Origin: Lentisphaerota bacterium
Lineage (GTDB): Bacteria > Verrucomicrobiota > Lentisphaeria > Victivallales > Victivallaceae
Reading direction: 5' to 3'
Assembly: GCA_015061725.1 (NCBI GenBank)
Contig: SUVX01000003.1
Coordinates: forward strand, 49,943-113,942
DNA: 64,000 nucleotides
The position numbers and the translations under genes are program-made. The notes under the pieces are model-generated. The model searched no databases and was not told the origin of the DNA. It saw only the letters and a program-made list of their open reading frames with translations. Position 1 is the first letter of the stretch. Every line of letters begins with the position of its first letter. Positions 16,712 through 24,795 of the stretch are shown here, piece by piece.

Positions 16712-17554
16712 TTATTCAGAAACCTGTTTTGCCTGATAGGGGTGCGTGTATCTGCTTCTGAATTCCGGATCACTTTCTGAGAGCAGAACAGATTTCAAAA
16801 AGGCATCAGCCTGTTCGGGCCAGTTGATGACATCAAGGGTATTTTTACCCAGAAGCATACCGTGATCTCCCCAGTAATTGAGGGCAAGTTCGCAGGGACG
16901 GTGCGCCTGTGCCATTTTTTCGGCAAAGACCATGCTGTTGCGGTAACTTACGACCTGATCGCAGATGGTGTGCAGTAAAAACGTCGGAGGCGTTTTTTCA
17001 TTGACAAACTCAGGAAGAGAACACTTTTTACGGAGAGCGGGGAAGTTTTCTCCCAGCAGATTCTGCTGACTGCCGACATGACTCCAATCTTCAAAAGCAA
17101 GGACGCCGTAACAGAGGATCATGCCGTTGGGGATATGTGAAAAATTGTCGCAGAAATCATTGTCTGAGGCATCCAGATCATCGCAGATAAGCCCGGGACA
17201 GCCCGCCAGATGGGCTCCGGCGGAGAAACCGCAGGTGTAGATCTGATCGGGGATGATACCCCATTTTTCAGCATTGGCACGGATCATTTTCATTGCCCGC
17301 ATGGCATCCAGTTGAGGTTCCGGATAGCGTGCGGGCGCAGTCCGGTAATCCAGAACAAAGGCGTGATACCCCAGCGTATTGAATTTTTTTGCGGTGGGCG
17401 TGCCTTCGGTCGGTTCACAGACGATTCCGTATCCGCCGCCGGGAATGATCAGTATTGCAGGAGCCTGCGGTTTGTCAATCAGAAAAGGGACGATGGAGGG
17501 ACGGTCGGTTTGGGTTTTGATGGATTGATCTTTCCAGAGATAAATTTTTTCCAT
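16712..17554 (-). CDS. Cytoplasmic alpha/beta-hydrolase, acetylxylan-esterase-like
   Basis: 280 residues, no signal peptide; AGGAG 9 nt before the ATG. Esterase-lipase fold: oxyanion motif IIPGGGYG (about 36-43), nucleophile Ser111 in CGFSAGAH, acid around HTICDQVVSY and His in WGDHGMLL. Related to the bacterial esterases (DUF-type acetylxylan esterases) that strip acetyl groups from imported oligosaccharides. It closes an operon of biosynthetic genes (ilvE, panC, hisD, heptosyltransferase), 22 bp after the last, which gives no clue to substrate. A second gene of this type is at 38653-39567. Confidence 0.88.
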   Translation of the reverse strand: MEKIYLWKDQSIKTQTDRPSIVPFLIDKPQAPAILIIPGGGYGIVCEPTEGTPTAKKFNTLGYHAFVLDYRTAPARYPEPQLDAMRAMKMIRANAEKWGIIPDQIYTCGFSAGAHLAGCPGLICDDLDASDNDFCDNFSHIPNGMILCYGVLAFEDWSHVGSQQNLLGENFPALRKKCSLPEFVNEKTPPTFLLHTICDQVVSYRNSMVFAEKMAQAHRPCELALNYWGDHGMLLGKNTLDVINWPEQADAFLKSVLLSESDPEFRSRYTHPYQAKQVSE

Positions 17555-17576
17555 CGTAAAATCTCCTGTTGTTATA

Positions 17577-18707
17577 TTATTCCTGCAGGGGCAGGTGAAT
17601 GTTCATTTTTGAAAGAATGTTTTGAATTTCCTGCTTCACCTGTTCGGGCGTGACCGCGGTCATGCACTTGTGATCGGTGGGGCAGTCGTGGCGGAAGCAG
17701 GGCGCACAGTCGGGCTGATCGCTCAATAAACTCCACTTTGAGGAAATCGGACCCGTGGCGGTGTAGTCCGTCGGACCGAAAACTGTTATGCCGTAATTGC
17801 CGGTCGCCGCTCCCAGGTGCATGACTCCGGAATCGTTGGCAAGAATGACAAGGGCGGATTTCAGCAGCCAGAAAAGTTCATCCAGTTCTGTTTCGCCGCA
17901 GAGGTTGATGATTTTTTTCTCATTCAAACCCTGAACGACCTCTTCTCCTGTTGCCCTTTCGCCTTTGCCGCCGACAACGGCAACAATGCCGCCGCGTTTG
18001 ATCCAGTCGGCGGCGACGGCGCGGAAAGCCAGCGCAGGCCAGCGTTTGGCCGTACCGTAAGCGGCGCCGGGACACATGACAAGAAGCTGACTGTGTCCGC
18101 AGAGCGCACCGATGGGCGCACGGTTTTCGTCAGGCGTACCGGGAGGAACAAATCCCGGGAGACTGCCGTCCCAGTCCGGCGCACCCAGCGCACGGACGAT
18201 TTCAATATACTGTCTTGCCAGATGTCCTGACGGTGCTTTTTTATCCGTTGGACGGAGTGTACTGCTTAAAAACAGATTCCGCAGTCCTCTGCCGGGAATG
18301 CCGTACAGTTTTTTTATTCCCGCCGCGCGCATAAGCATTGCATCGCGGAAAGAACGGTTGAACATGACACCTATACCCAGACGTTTGTTTTTAAGTGCAT
18401 TGTATTCCTGCGCGCTCCACATTTTGTGCGCGCTTTTAAGTCCGATGAAACCATCCACAAACGGCAGCATATAAAAGAGTTTGCGCTGATACTCCGGCGC
18501 AATGACAAACAGCGCACGGTCCTGAGGAACGGTTTTTTTCAGAAGTTCCAGCGCAGGCAGAGCCATTACGCTGTCGCCCAGATGATTGGGCATGCGTACC
18601 GCAATCCCGTTGCGCCATGCGCTGTGGGAAAGAGTGATCTTTTTGAACTCCGGAGCAGGAAATTCTGTCCTGATATCCAGATTTTTGACCTTGAAATTGC
18701 AGGACAT
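17577..18707 (-). CDS. Family 9 glycosyltransferase, ADP-heptose--LPS heptosyltransferase type
   Basis: 376 residues, GT9 family, which adds heptose to the inner core of lipopolysaccharide on the cytoplasmic side. Seen: VRMPNHLGDSVMALPALELLKK (the N-terminal nucleotide-lipid motif, about 38-58), LLVMCPGAAYGTAKRWP, IVAVVGGKGERA, INLCGETELDEL, and the donor-site VILANDSGVMHLGAATG. The C-terminus has four cysteines (DCAPCFRHDCPTDHKCM), usual for WaaF-like proteins. It implies an LPS-type outer membrane. Between hisD and the esterase. Confidence 0.9.
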   Translation of the reverse strand: MSCNFKVKNLDIRTEFPAPEFKKITLSHSAWRNGIAVRMPNHLGDSVMALPALELLKKTVPQDRALFVIAPEYQRKLFYMLPFVDGFIGLKSAHKMWSAQEYNALKNKRLGIGVMFNRSFRDAMLMRAAGIKKLYGIPGRGLRNLFLSSTLRPTDKKAPSGHLARQYIEIVRALGAPDWDGSLPGFVPPGTPDENRAPIGALCGHSQLLVMCPGAAYGTAKRWPALAFRAVAADWIKRGGIVAVVGGKGERATGEEVVQGLNEKKIINLCGETELDELFWLLKSALVILANDSGVMHLGAATGNYGITVFGPTDYTATGPISSKWSLLSDQPDCAPCFRHDCPTDHKCMTAVTPEQVKQEIQNILSKMNIHLPLQE

Positions 18708-18715
18708 AAAGAACC

Positions 18716-20002
18716 TTACTTGCTGTTTTTGCGGATAGTTGCGGCTCCGGCATGGGCATCAAGTCCCTCCATCATGCCGAAACGTTCAACGACTTCAGCT
18801 TCACGCATCAGGGCGCGGCGGTCGTATTTGACGATACTGGTGCGGCGGAAAAATCCGCAGGTTTCCAGACCGTTGAAACTCTTTGCACTGCCGGCAGTCG
18901 GCAGAACGTGTGAGGGACCGGCGCAGAAATCACCCACGGGTTCCGGCGTCCAGGCGCCGAGGAAGATTGCTCCCGCCGCCTGAATCTTTCCGCACCACTT
19001 TTCGGGATTTTCGATTTGAAGTTCCAGGTGTTCCGGCGCATATTTTCCGGCGAGGTCACAGGCAGTTTCCAGGTCAGGGACCCAGATCAGAAACACACCG
19101 TTGTTTTCAACTTTTTCAATGGTTTCTTGACGTGAGAGCAGCGCTTTCTGACGGAGAAACTCTTTTTCAACTTTTTCAATCAAAGTTTTATCAGTCGTGA
19201 CCATGACCGCCTGTTCCAGTCCGCTGCCGTGTTCCGCCTGACTGAGCAAATCGGCGGCAACAAAAGCGGGATTTGCCGTTTCGTCTGCAACAACGAGGAT
19301 TTCAGAGGGACCGGCAACCAGGTCGATGGCAACTTCACCGTAAAGCAGTTTTTTTGCCGCCGTTACATAGGCATTGCCGGGACCTGCGATTTTTTCAACT
19401 TTGCGGATGCTTTGAGTTCCGACGGCAAGAGCCGCAACGCCGTAAACACCGCCCAGACGGTAGACTTCATCAACGCCCGCCAAATGCATGGCATACATGG
19501 TCGCCGGATGCAGTCCGCCCGGAGGCGTGATGGCGACAACTTCTTTGACTCCCGCTGCTTTTGCGATTCCCGCCGTGTGAATGACGGTTGACACCAGCGG
19601 AGCTGTACCGCCGGGAACATAGACGCCCACGCGTTCCATGGGGGTGAATTTTTCACCGACAGTCACACCGGGACGGGGAGACTTTTTCCAGTTGCGCGGT
19701 TTGGTGAGTTTTGCAAATGCCTGCACCTGAGCCAAGGCGGTTTTGATGGCTTTTCTGTCTCCGGCAGAGAGTTTTTGGCCGGCGGCAGCAAGTTCCTCAG
19801 GTGTCACACGGAATTGTTCCGGGGTAAGATCGGTGCGGTCAAACTTCTTTGCGTATTTGACCAGTGCCGCATCGCCGTTTGCACGGACATCAGCAATAAT
19901 TTCCGCTGCGGCTTTTTCCGCTTCGGGCGGGAAGGGCGCACGGGTGTAGAGTGCTGCCAATTCGTTTTCAAATCCGGGAGTACCCCAAAACAATTTTTTC
20001 AT
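18716..20002 (-). CDS. hisD: Histidinol dehydrogenase
   Basis: Last step of histidine synthesis, oxidising histidinol to histidine with 2 NAD+ and a Zn2+ ion. 428 residues, normal length. Motifs: YVPGGTAPLVSTVIHTAG, GPGNAYVTAAKKLLYGEVAID, AGPSEILVVADETANP, the metal/substrate site LLSQAEHGSG, YAPEHLEL, and GPSHVLPTAGSAK. No other his gene is nearby; hisD is separated from the main pathway genes and lies in a mixed biosynthetic operon, 25 bp after panC. Confidence 0.97.
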   Translation of the reverse strand: MKKLFWGTPGFENELAALYTRAPFPPEAEKAAAEIIADVRANGDAALVKYAKKFDRTDLTPEQFRVTPEELAAAGQKLSAGDRKAIKTALAQVQAFAKLTKPRNWKKSPRPGVTVGEKFTPMERVGVYVPGGTAPLVSTVIHTAGIAKAAGVKEVVAITPPGGLHPATMYAMHLAGVDEVYRLGGVYGVAALAVGTQSIRKVEKIAGPGNAYVTAAKKLLYGEVAIDLVAGPSEILVVADETANPAFVAADLLSQAEHGSGLEQAVMVTTDKTLIEKVEKEFLRQKALLSRQETIEKVENNGVFLIWVPDLETACDLAGKYAPEHLELQIENPEKWCGKIQAAGAIFLGAWTPEPVGDFCAGPSHVLPTAGSAKSFNGLETCGFFRRTSIVKYDRRALMREAEVVERFGMMEGLDAHAGAATIRKNSK

Positions 20003-20027
20003 TTTTCAAAACTCAACAAAAAGGTTA

Positions 20028-20876
20028 TTATTTTAATTCAACGACTTCGTTGTCGATCAATCTTGTCGTGCCGTAGAAGACTGCGGCGGCAACCAGAAGT
20101 GCCTTGGTGCCGGAAACGGGTTCTTCCATGGTATCCACATCCAGAGCTGTCACATAATCAATTCTGCCGCCGGATTCCTCAATACCCTTGCGGGCCCGGG
20201 CAAGAGCAGACTCGAGAACCGAAGCTCCGTCGGCTTCAACTTTTTCGCGGACCGCAAGCAGATTTCTGTGGATGGCAAGGGCGCGGGTACGTTCGTCATC
20301 AGAAAGATAACGGTTGCGTGAACTTAAAGCCAGTCCATCTGTATCGCGCACCAGCGGCGCACCGATGATTTCAACAGGAAAATCCAGGTCGCGGACCATA
20401 CGTTTGATGACCAGAAGCTGCTGGGCATCTTTCCAGCCGAAAACGGCGAAGTCCGGCATGACCAGATTAAAGAGCTTTGAAACCACCGTCGTTACGCCCC
20501 GGTAGAAACAGGGACGGCTGGCACCGCACAGGGGACCTGAAAGTTTCTTTTCTTCAACCCAGGTACTGGAGTCAGCGTTGTACATTTCTCCCGGTTCGGG
20601 AGCAAAAATAACATCCACCTTGTGTTCGGTACACATGGCAAGGTCGCGTTCAAAGTCGCGGGGATAGCGGTCAAGGTCCTCCGTCGGTCCGAATTGAGTC
20701 GGATTGACGAAAATGGAAACGATGACAACATCGGCTTTTTCGCGGGCAATATCAATTAAAGACATATGTCCGGCGTGCAGATATCCCATTGTGGGAACGA
20801 AACCGACCGTTTTGCCGGAGCGTTTAAGCTCCAGCGCGAACTGTTGAAGTTCGCGCCTGGTCTTAAAGATTTTCAT
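20028..20876 (-). CDS. panC: Pantothenate synthetase
   Basis: Joins pantoate and beta-alanine with ATP in coenzyme A synthesis. 282 residues: GFVPTMGYLHAGHMSLI (the HIGH-like ATP site), VSIFVNPTQFGPTEDLDRYPR, FGWKDAQQLLVIKRMV and ALSSRNRYLSDDER (the KMSKS-like loop). Follows ilvE by 8 bp; the pairing is sensible because ketoisovalerate feeds both valine and pantoate. Confidence 0.97.
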   Translation of the reverse strand: MKIFKTRRELQQFALELKRSGKTVGFVPTMGYLHAGHMSLIDIAREKADVVIVSIFVNPTQFGPTEDLDRYPRDFERDLAMCTEHKVDVIFAPEPGEMYNADSSTWVEEKKLSGPLCGASRPCFYRGVTTVVSKLFNLVMPDFAVFGWKDAQQLLVIKRMVRDLDFPVEIIGAPLVRDTDGLALSSRNRYLSDDERTRALAIHRNLLAVREKVEADGASVLESALARARKGIEESGGRIDYVTALDVDTMEEPVSGTKALLVAAAVFYGTTRLIDNEVVELK

Positions 20877-20884
20877 TTCAACTC

Positions 20885-21892
20885 TTATGCCTCAACCATC
20901 CAGTTGTGGATATCTTCACATTCGCCGTACTGGATTCCGGTCATGCGGTCATAGAGTTTTTTCATGACAGGACCGATGGATTCAGCTTCATAGGTGTAAA
21001 CGGTGTCGCCGTCGTAAATCTTGCTGACGGGGGTGAGAACCACAGCCGTTCCGCAGGCGGCGACTTCGGCAAAGTCAGCCAGTTCCTCAATGCGGACTTT
21101 GCGGCGTTCAACGGTAAGACCCAGATCTTCAGCGACCTGCATCAGACTCTTGTTGGTGATGGAGGGCAGAATGGAATCGGATTTGCTGGTGACATACTTG
21201 CCGTCTTTGGTGATGGCGAGGAAGTTGCTGGTTCCGAATTCATCAATATAGGTGTGGGTCGCAGGATCAATGAAAAGTGCAACGGGGCAGCCTCTGTCTT
21301 TTGCCATTTTGCTGGAAATCAGACTTGCGGCATAGTTTCCGGCGGCCTTGATGTGTCCGGTACCGTGCGGTGCGGCGCGGTCGTAATCGCGGGCGATGAG
21401 AGCTTCGACCGGTTTGATACCGTTCTTGTAATAGGCGCCCACGGGAACAGCCATGATGACCAGTTCGTATTCCAGACTGGGGGAAACGCCGATCTGAGAA
21501 CTGGTTCCGAACATCACAGGACGCAGATAGAGAGAACCGCCGCTGCCGTAGGGAGGCACATATTCTTCGTTGTCGCGGACGACGGTTTTGACTGCTTCAA
21601 TGAAACGTTCAACGGGGAACTCCGGCATCATCAGGTGACGGGCGGAGCTGTTGAGACGGCGGGCATTTTCGTCGGGACGGAAGATTTTGACCTTGCCGTC
21701 TTTGCCGCGGAAAGCCTTCATGCCTTCAAAAACAGCCTGACCGTAGTGCAGTACGTTGGCGGCTACGGACATGGTGATGTCATAGGTGTTGTAAAGTTTG
21801 CCTTCGCTCCATTGGCCGTCGGCGTAGTGAAAACGGATGTTGCTTTTGGTGGGACGGAATTGAAATCCGAGATTAGCCCAATCAAGTTCCAT
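20885..21892 (-). CDS. ilvE: Branched-chain amino acid aminotransferase
   Basis: PLP-dependent transaminase of Leu, Ile and Val. 335 residues of the long (class IV, type II) form: VANVLHYGQAVFEGMKAFRG, FRPDENARRLNSSARHLMMP, SLYLRPVMFGTS, PLP lysine in TGHIKAAGNYAASL, FIDEFGTSNFLAI-like ETGTMN counterpart (YIDEFGTSNF), and AACGTAVVLTPV. First gene of the five-gene operon ilvE-panC-hisD-GT9-esterase; GGAGG is just upstream of the ATG, and the promoter with a dyad is at 21919-21971. Confidence 0.97.
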   Translation of the reverse strand: MELDWANLGFQFRPTKSNIRFHYADGQWSEGKLYNTYDITMSVAANVLHYGQAVFEGMKAFRGKDGKVKIFRPDENARRLNSSARHLMMPEFPVERFIEAVKTVVRDNEEYVPPYGSGGSLYLRPVMFGTSSQIGVSPSLEYELVIMAVPVGAYYKNGIKPVEALIARDYDRAAPHGTGHIKAAGNYAASLISSKMAKDRGCPVALFIDPATHTYIDEFGTSNFLAITKDGKYVTSKSDSILPSITNKSLMQVAEDLGLTVERRKVRIEELADFAEVAACGTAVVLTPVSKIYDGDTVYTYEAESIGPVMKKLYDRMTGIQYGECEDIHNWMVEA

Positions 21893-21918
21893 GATAAAAC
21901 CTCCATAAATTTGTGATT

Positions 21919-21971
21919 GGATAAATTACAAGTTTATCCATAAATATATCACCTTTCCGCCGTAATATCAA
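21919..21971 (-). promoter_or_regulatory. Promoter of the ilvE operon with an inverted repeat at the transcription start
   Basis: Minus strand TTGATA (21966-21971), 17-bp spacer, TATATT (21943-21948). Immediately downstream a perfect inverted repeat GGATAAA-7-TTTATCC (21919-21939) covers the predicted start site, in the position of a repressor operator. Confidence 0.65.
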
Positions 21972-22041
21972 GGAATTTTTTTGTAAAATCCCTGATTACC
22001 CTGCAGTTCTCTGCTGAACAGCCTGTCGGACGGTTCCGGAT

Positions 22042-23178
22042 TTATCTGTTCAACTTATTCCAGACGGGTTCCAGATCAACGATTTTGTTTTCTGTTGCCG
22101 CCTGATCCAGCGCAAGGGCGAACACGGCGCTTTCCAGACCTTCACTGCCGCTGCACTTGGGAAGAGTGCCGTTTTTCATGGTATCGAACAACTCTTTCAT
22201 AATGAGGCTGTCGCCGCCTGCGTGCGCATCGGCTTTGAGAAATTCATAAACGCTGACGGCATCGTCTCCCATGGCTTTACATTCTATTCTGCGGTGCAGG
22301 AGTTCCAGAATAATGGTTCCTTCTGTGCAGAGGAAAAACATTCTCCGCTCCGGAATCACGCTGCCCATGGTGGAGGTGAAACTCACGCGGATATTATTGC
22401 GGTATTCTGCAACAGAAACTTGCGTGTCCATGAGGTCGGAATCGTTGCCGAATGCTGAACCTGAGGCCTTGGGGTCGCGCCAGGTGTAGAAATTTTCTGC
22501 GCCGTATTTCTGTTCCAGATCGGCGTTTTCTTTTGTAAAGTATGATTTGCCGCCGAAAGAAGCTACTTTTGACGGCAGAGAGTTGCAGAACCAGTTGATC
22601 AAATCCAGGTCATGACAGCACTTTTCCAGAATATGCGGACCTGAAAGTTTCGTGTATCTGCGCCAATTCCGCATGATGTAGGCGCCGTGAGCGGGGGCGA
22701 TGTGTTCATTCCCCTCAATGGCAAGCAGTTTGCCGAAACGTCCGGAGTCGAGCAATTCTTTGGCTTTGCGGTAAATCTGTCCGTAACGGAGAACGAATCC
22801 GGTTGCAAAAAGAACATCGCTCTCTTTCCATGCCTGATAAATTTCAAGACAGTCGTCAATGGTGGTTGCAAGGGGTTTTTCTGTAAAAACGTGTTTCCCT
22901 GCGGCAAAGGCACTGAGGATCTGTTCTTTGTGGAAAACATTGGGAGAAAATACCATGACCCAGGTTACCCCCGGGAAGTTGATCGCTTCTTCTGCTGTTT
23001 TTGCTCTGCAGGCATCGGGCGCATTCCAGTGTTCCAAAGCGCGTTCAAGTTCACTTTGATCCGGATCATAGGCGGAAACGACTTCAACTTCTCTGTTTGA
23101 ATCCATCAGAAGATTATTGACAACATAATAGGAACGGTTTCCGCATCCTAAAACCGCGATTTTGATTTTTGAATCCAT
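22042..23178 (-). CDS. Gfo/Idh/MocA-family oxidoreductase, locus 2
   Basis: 378 residues. N-terminal Rossmann fold (IAVLGCGNRSYYVVNNLL, about 7-24; VVSAYDPDQ) binds NAD(P); the family signature EKPLATTIDDC includes the usual Lys. The C-terminal alpha/beta domain has HDLDLINWFCN, where the conserved His/Asp of sugar and inositol dehydrogenases sit. Acts on a sugar or derivative; substrate unknown. Follows the SGNH esterase gene by 3 bp and is the last gene of locus 2. No signal peptide, so it works in the cytoplasm. Confidence 0.92.
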   Translation of the reverse strand: MDSKIKIAVLGCGNRSYYVVNNLLMDSNREVEVVSAYDPDQSELERALEHWNAPDACRAKTAEEAINFPGVTWVMVFSPNVFHKEQILSAFAAGKHVFTEKPLATTIDDCLEIYQAWKESDVLFATGFVLRYGQIYRKAKELLDSGRFGKLLAIEGNEHIAPAHGAYIMRNWRRYTKLSGPHILEKCCHDLDLINWFCNSLPSKVASFGGKSYFTKENADLEQKYGAENFYTWRDPKASGSAFGNDSDLMDTQVSVAEYRNNIRVSFTSTMGSVIPERRMFFLCTEGTIILELLHRRIECKAMGDDAVSVYEFLKADAHAGGDSLIMKELFDTMKNGTLPKCSGSEGLESAVFALALDQAATENKIVDLEPVWNKLNR

Positions 23179-23181
23179 ATT

Positions 23182-24774
23182 TTATTCTTTCAACTGTTTG
23201 TTGGGGTATTCTGCAATGAATTTCAAATACTGATAAGCCAGATATTTCTGTCCTGCATCCGAAAGGTGAACTCCGCCGATGTCAAAGAGAAAAGCTTTTT
23301 CTTTTTGCGGAAGTTTTTTCATCGGGGTATAAATATCGCGGTAAACGGCATCAAACTGCGGAGCAAGTTTGCTCAGAACGGCATTGAAATCTTCCATGAA
23401 TTCAGGTTTGGCAAACAGGACAAAAGGTCCCTGCGGTCTGCGTTTTTTTGCCCGTTCATGGTTGGCAAGGATAAGTTCGTAATTGCTGCAGGTTGAGGAA
23501 TAAAGCACGATTTTGCATTGAGGCATGGCTTTGCGTATTGCCGTAAGCGTTTGGATATATAATTTCTCTTGTTTTTCTTTGGGAACGAGCGGAACCTTGT
23601 AATTCTGAAGTGATGAGGTGCGGGTGTCATTGTGTCCCAGCTGGATGAATACCATATCTGCGGGAAATGAGAAAAGTTTATCATACTCCTGCTGCTGGAA
23701 GACTCTTTTTTTGAACTGTTTTAATTCAACGCCCATTCTGTCCCAAACTCTCTCGATATAGTCCCCGCGGACGGCGGCGTTGCGGATGACGACTTTTCCG
23801 GGATTGTATTTTTTGAGCCAGAACTCAAATTGTTTGACGGCGCCGGAATCAGCGTTGCTGTGGAAATTTTTATCCAGCAGACTGTCTCCGATGACAAGGA
23901 TACGCAGCGGCTTTTTCAGGCGGATGGATTTTGCCAGAGTATCAAATTTATCATATTCCTGCGGTTGGAGTACCTCGATTGCGGCGGAGGCGGTATTTCC
24001 GTTGGCTGCCAGAACAAAACGTTTTCCTCTGTTGAGGGATTGGTGTGAAACTTTGACGATACCTCCGGTGTCGGGTTTCATGTCAACAGGAGCCGGAGAT
24101 GCCGGATCCGCCGCCGGGAAAAACTGTACCTTGTCAATCCGGGGAGAAACCGAAAAACGTAAATCAGGATAACGTTCCCCGGGACGGATCGCCGCAAATT
24201 CAGGCTCGACAGAAACTTTCAGAGAAGAGTCTTTGAGCTGTGCCAGATTTATCTGGTCAAATTTGACACTGCCTTCTGATACAAGTTCAAACTGCCATCC
24301 CATTCTGACGGCGGTGAAGCGTGACAGATCGGGGGCAAACTGCAGCGTTTGTTTTTTGCCGGTCAAGCGTTGAGGAGTACTCCAGATTGTTTTGTATTTC
24401 AGTTTGTTCCGCTTATCGAAGCTGTAAACAGCAAGGCCGATTCGGATATCGCCTGTTCCCTGTGCAAAGGCTGTGAGAAGAAAACGCTCTCCCGGCAGCG
24501 GACGGTAGGGGACATACAGTGAAAAAATATTTCCGCCGGCTTTGCCATGTTTGACGGTTGAAGATAACTTGAGATGTCCTGTTTTATCCCATTCGATTTT
24601 TCCCCGTCTGCCCGGCAGTACGAACCAGTTTTCTGTTCCCGAAGCGAAAGTCCATATTTTCAACGGACGGTCGGCTTTCATGGATTTTGATGGCTTTTCT
24701 GAAAACCAGTATTCGGCTGAAAAAAGTGTTGAGAATAAACTCAGGCAAAATAAAATTATGATCTGTTTTTTCAT
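23182..24774 (-). CDS. Secreted SGNH/GDSL hydrolase, putative carbohydrate esterase
   Basis: 530 residues with a signal peptide (MKKQIIILFCLSLFSTLFSA). The N-terminal half (about 35-275) is beta-rich and looks like binding modules. The C-terminal half is an SGNH hydrolase: block I RILVIGDSLLDKN (about 294), FIQLGHNDTR (block III Gly-His-Asn-Asp) and DIGGVHLSDAGQKYLA (block V Asp/His). Similar enzymes deacetylate rhamnogalacturonan or xylan. Lies between the GH42-like gene and the oxidoreductase of locus 2. Confidence 0.9.
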   Translation of the reverse strand: MKKQIIILFCLSLFSTLFSAEYWFSEKPSKSMKADRPLKIWTFASGTENWFVLPGRRGKIEWDKTGHLKLSSTVKHGKAGGNIFSLYVPYRPLPGERFLLTAFAQGTGDIRIGLAVYSFDKRNKLKYKTIWSTPQRLTGKKQTLQFAPDLSRFTAVRMGWQFELVSEGSVKFDQINLAQLKDSSLKVSVEPEFAAIRPGERYPDLRFSVSPRIDKVQFFPAADPASPAPVDMKPDTGGIVKVSHQSLNRGKRFVLAANGNTASAAIEVLQPQEYDKFDTLAKSIRLKKPLRILVIGDSLLDKNFHSNADSGAVKQFEFWLKKYNPGKVVIRNAAVRGDYIERVWDRMGVELKQFKKRVFQQQEYDKLFSFPADMVFIQLGHNDTRTSSLQNYKVPLVPKEKQEKLYIQTLTAIRKAMPQCKIVLYSSTCSNYELILANHERAKKRRPQGPFVLFAKPEFMEDFNAVLSKLAPQFDAVYRDIYTPMKKLPQKEKAFLFDIGGVHLSDAGQKYLAYQYLKFIAEYPNKQLKE

Positions 24775-24795
24775 ATCATACCTCGTTTTTACAGA

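Noticed and set aside
20906..21916. Long plus-strand open frame opposite ilvE (336 codons)
   Set aside because: Antisense shadow of a well-conserved aminotransferase; no family resemblance.
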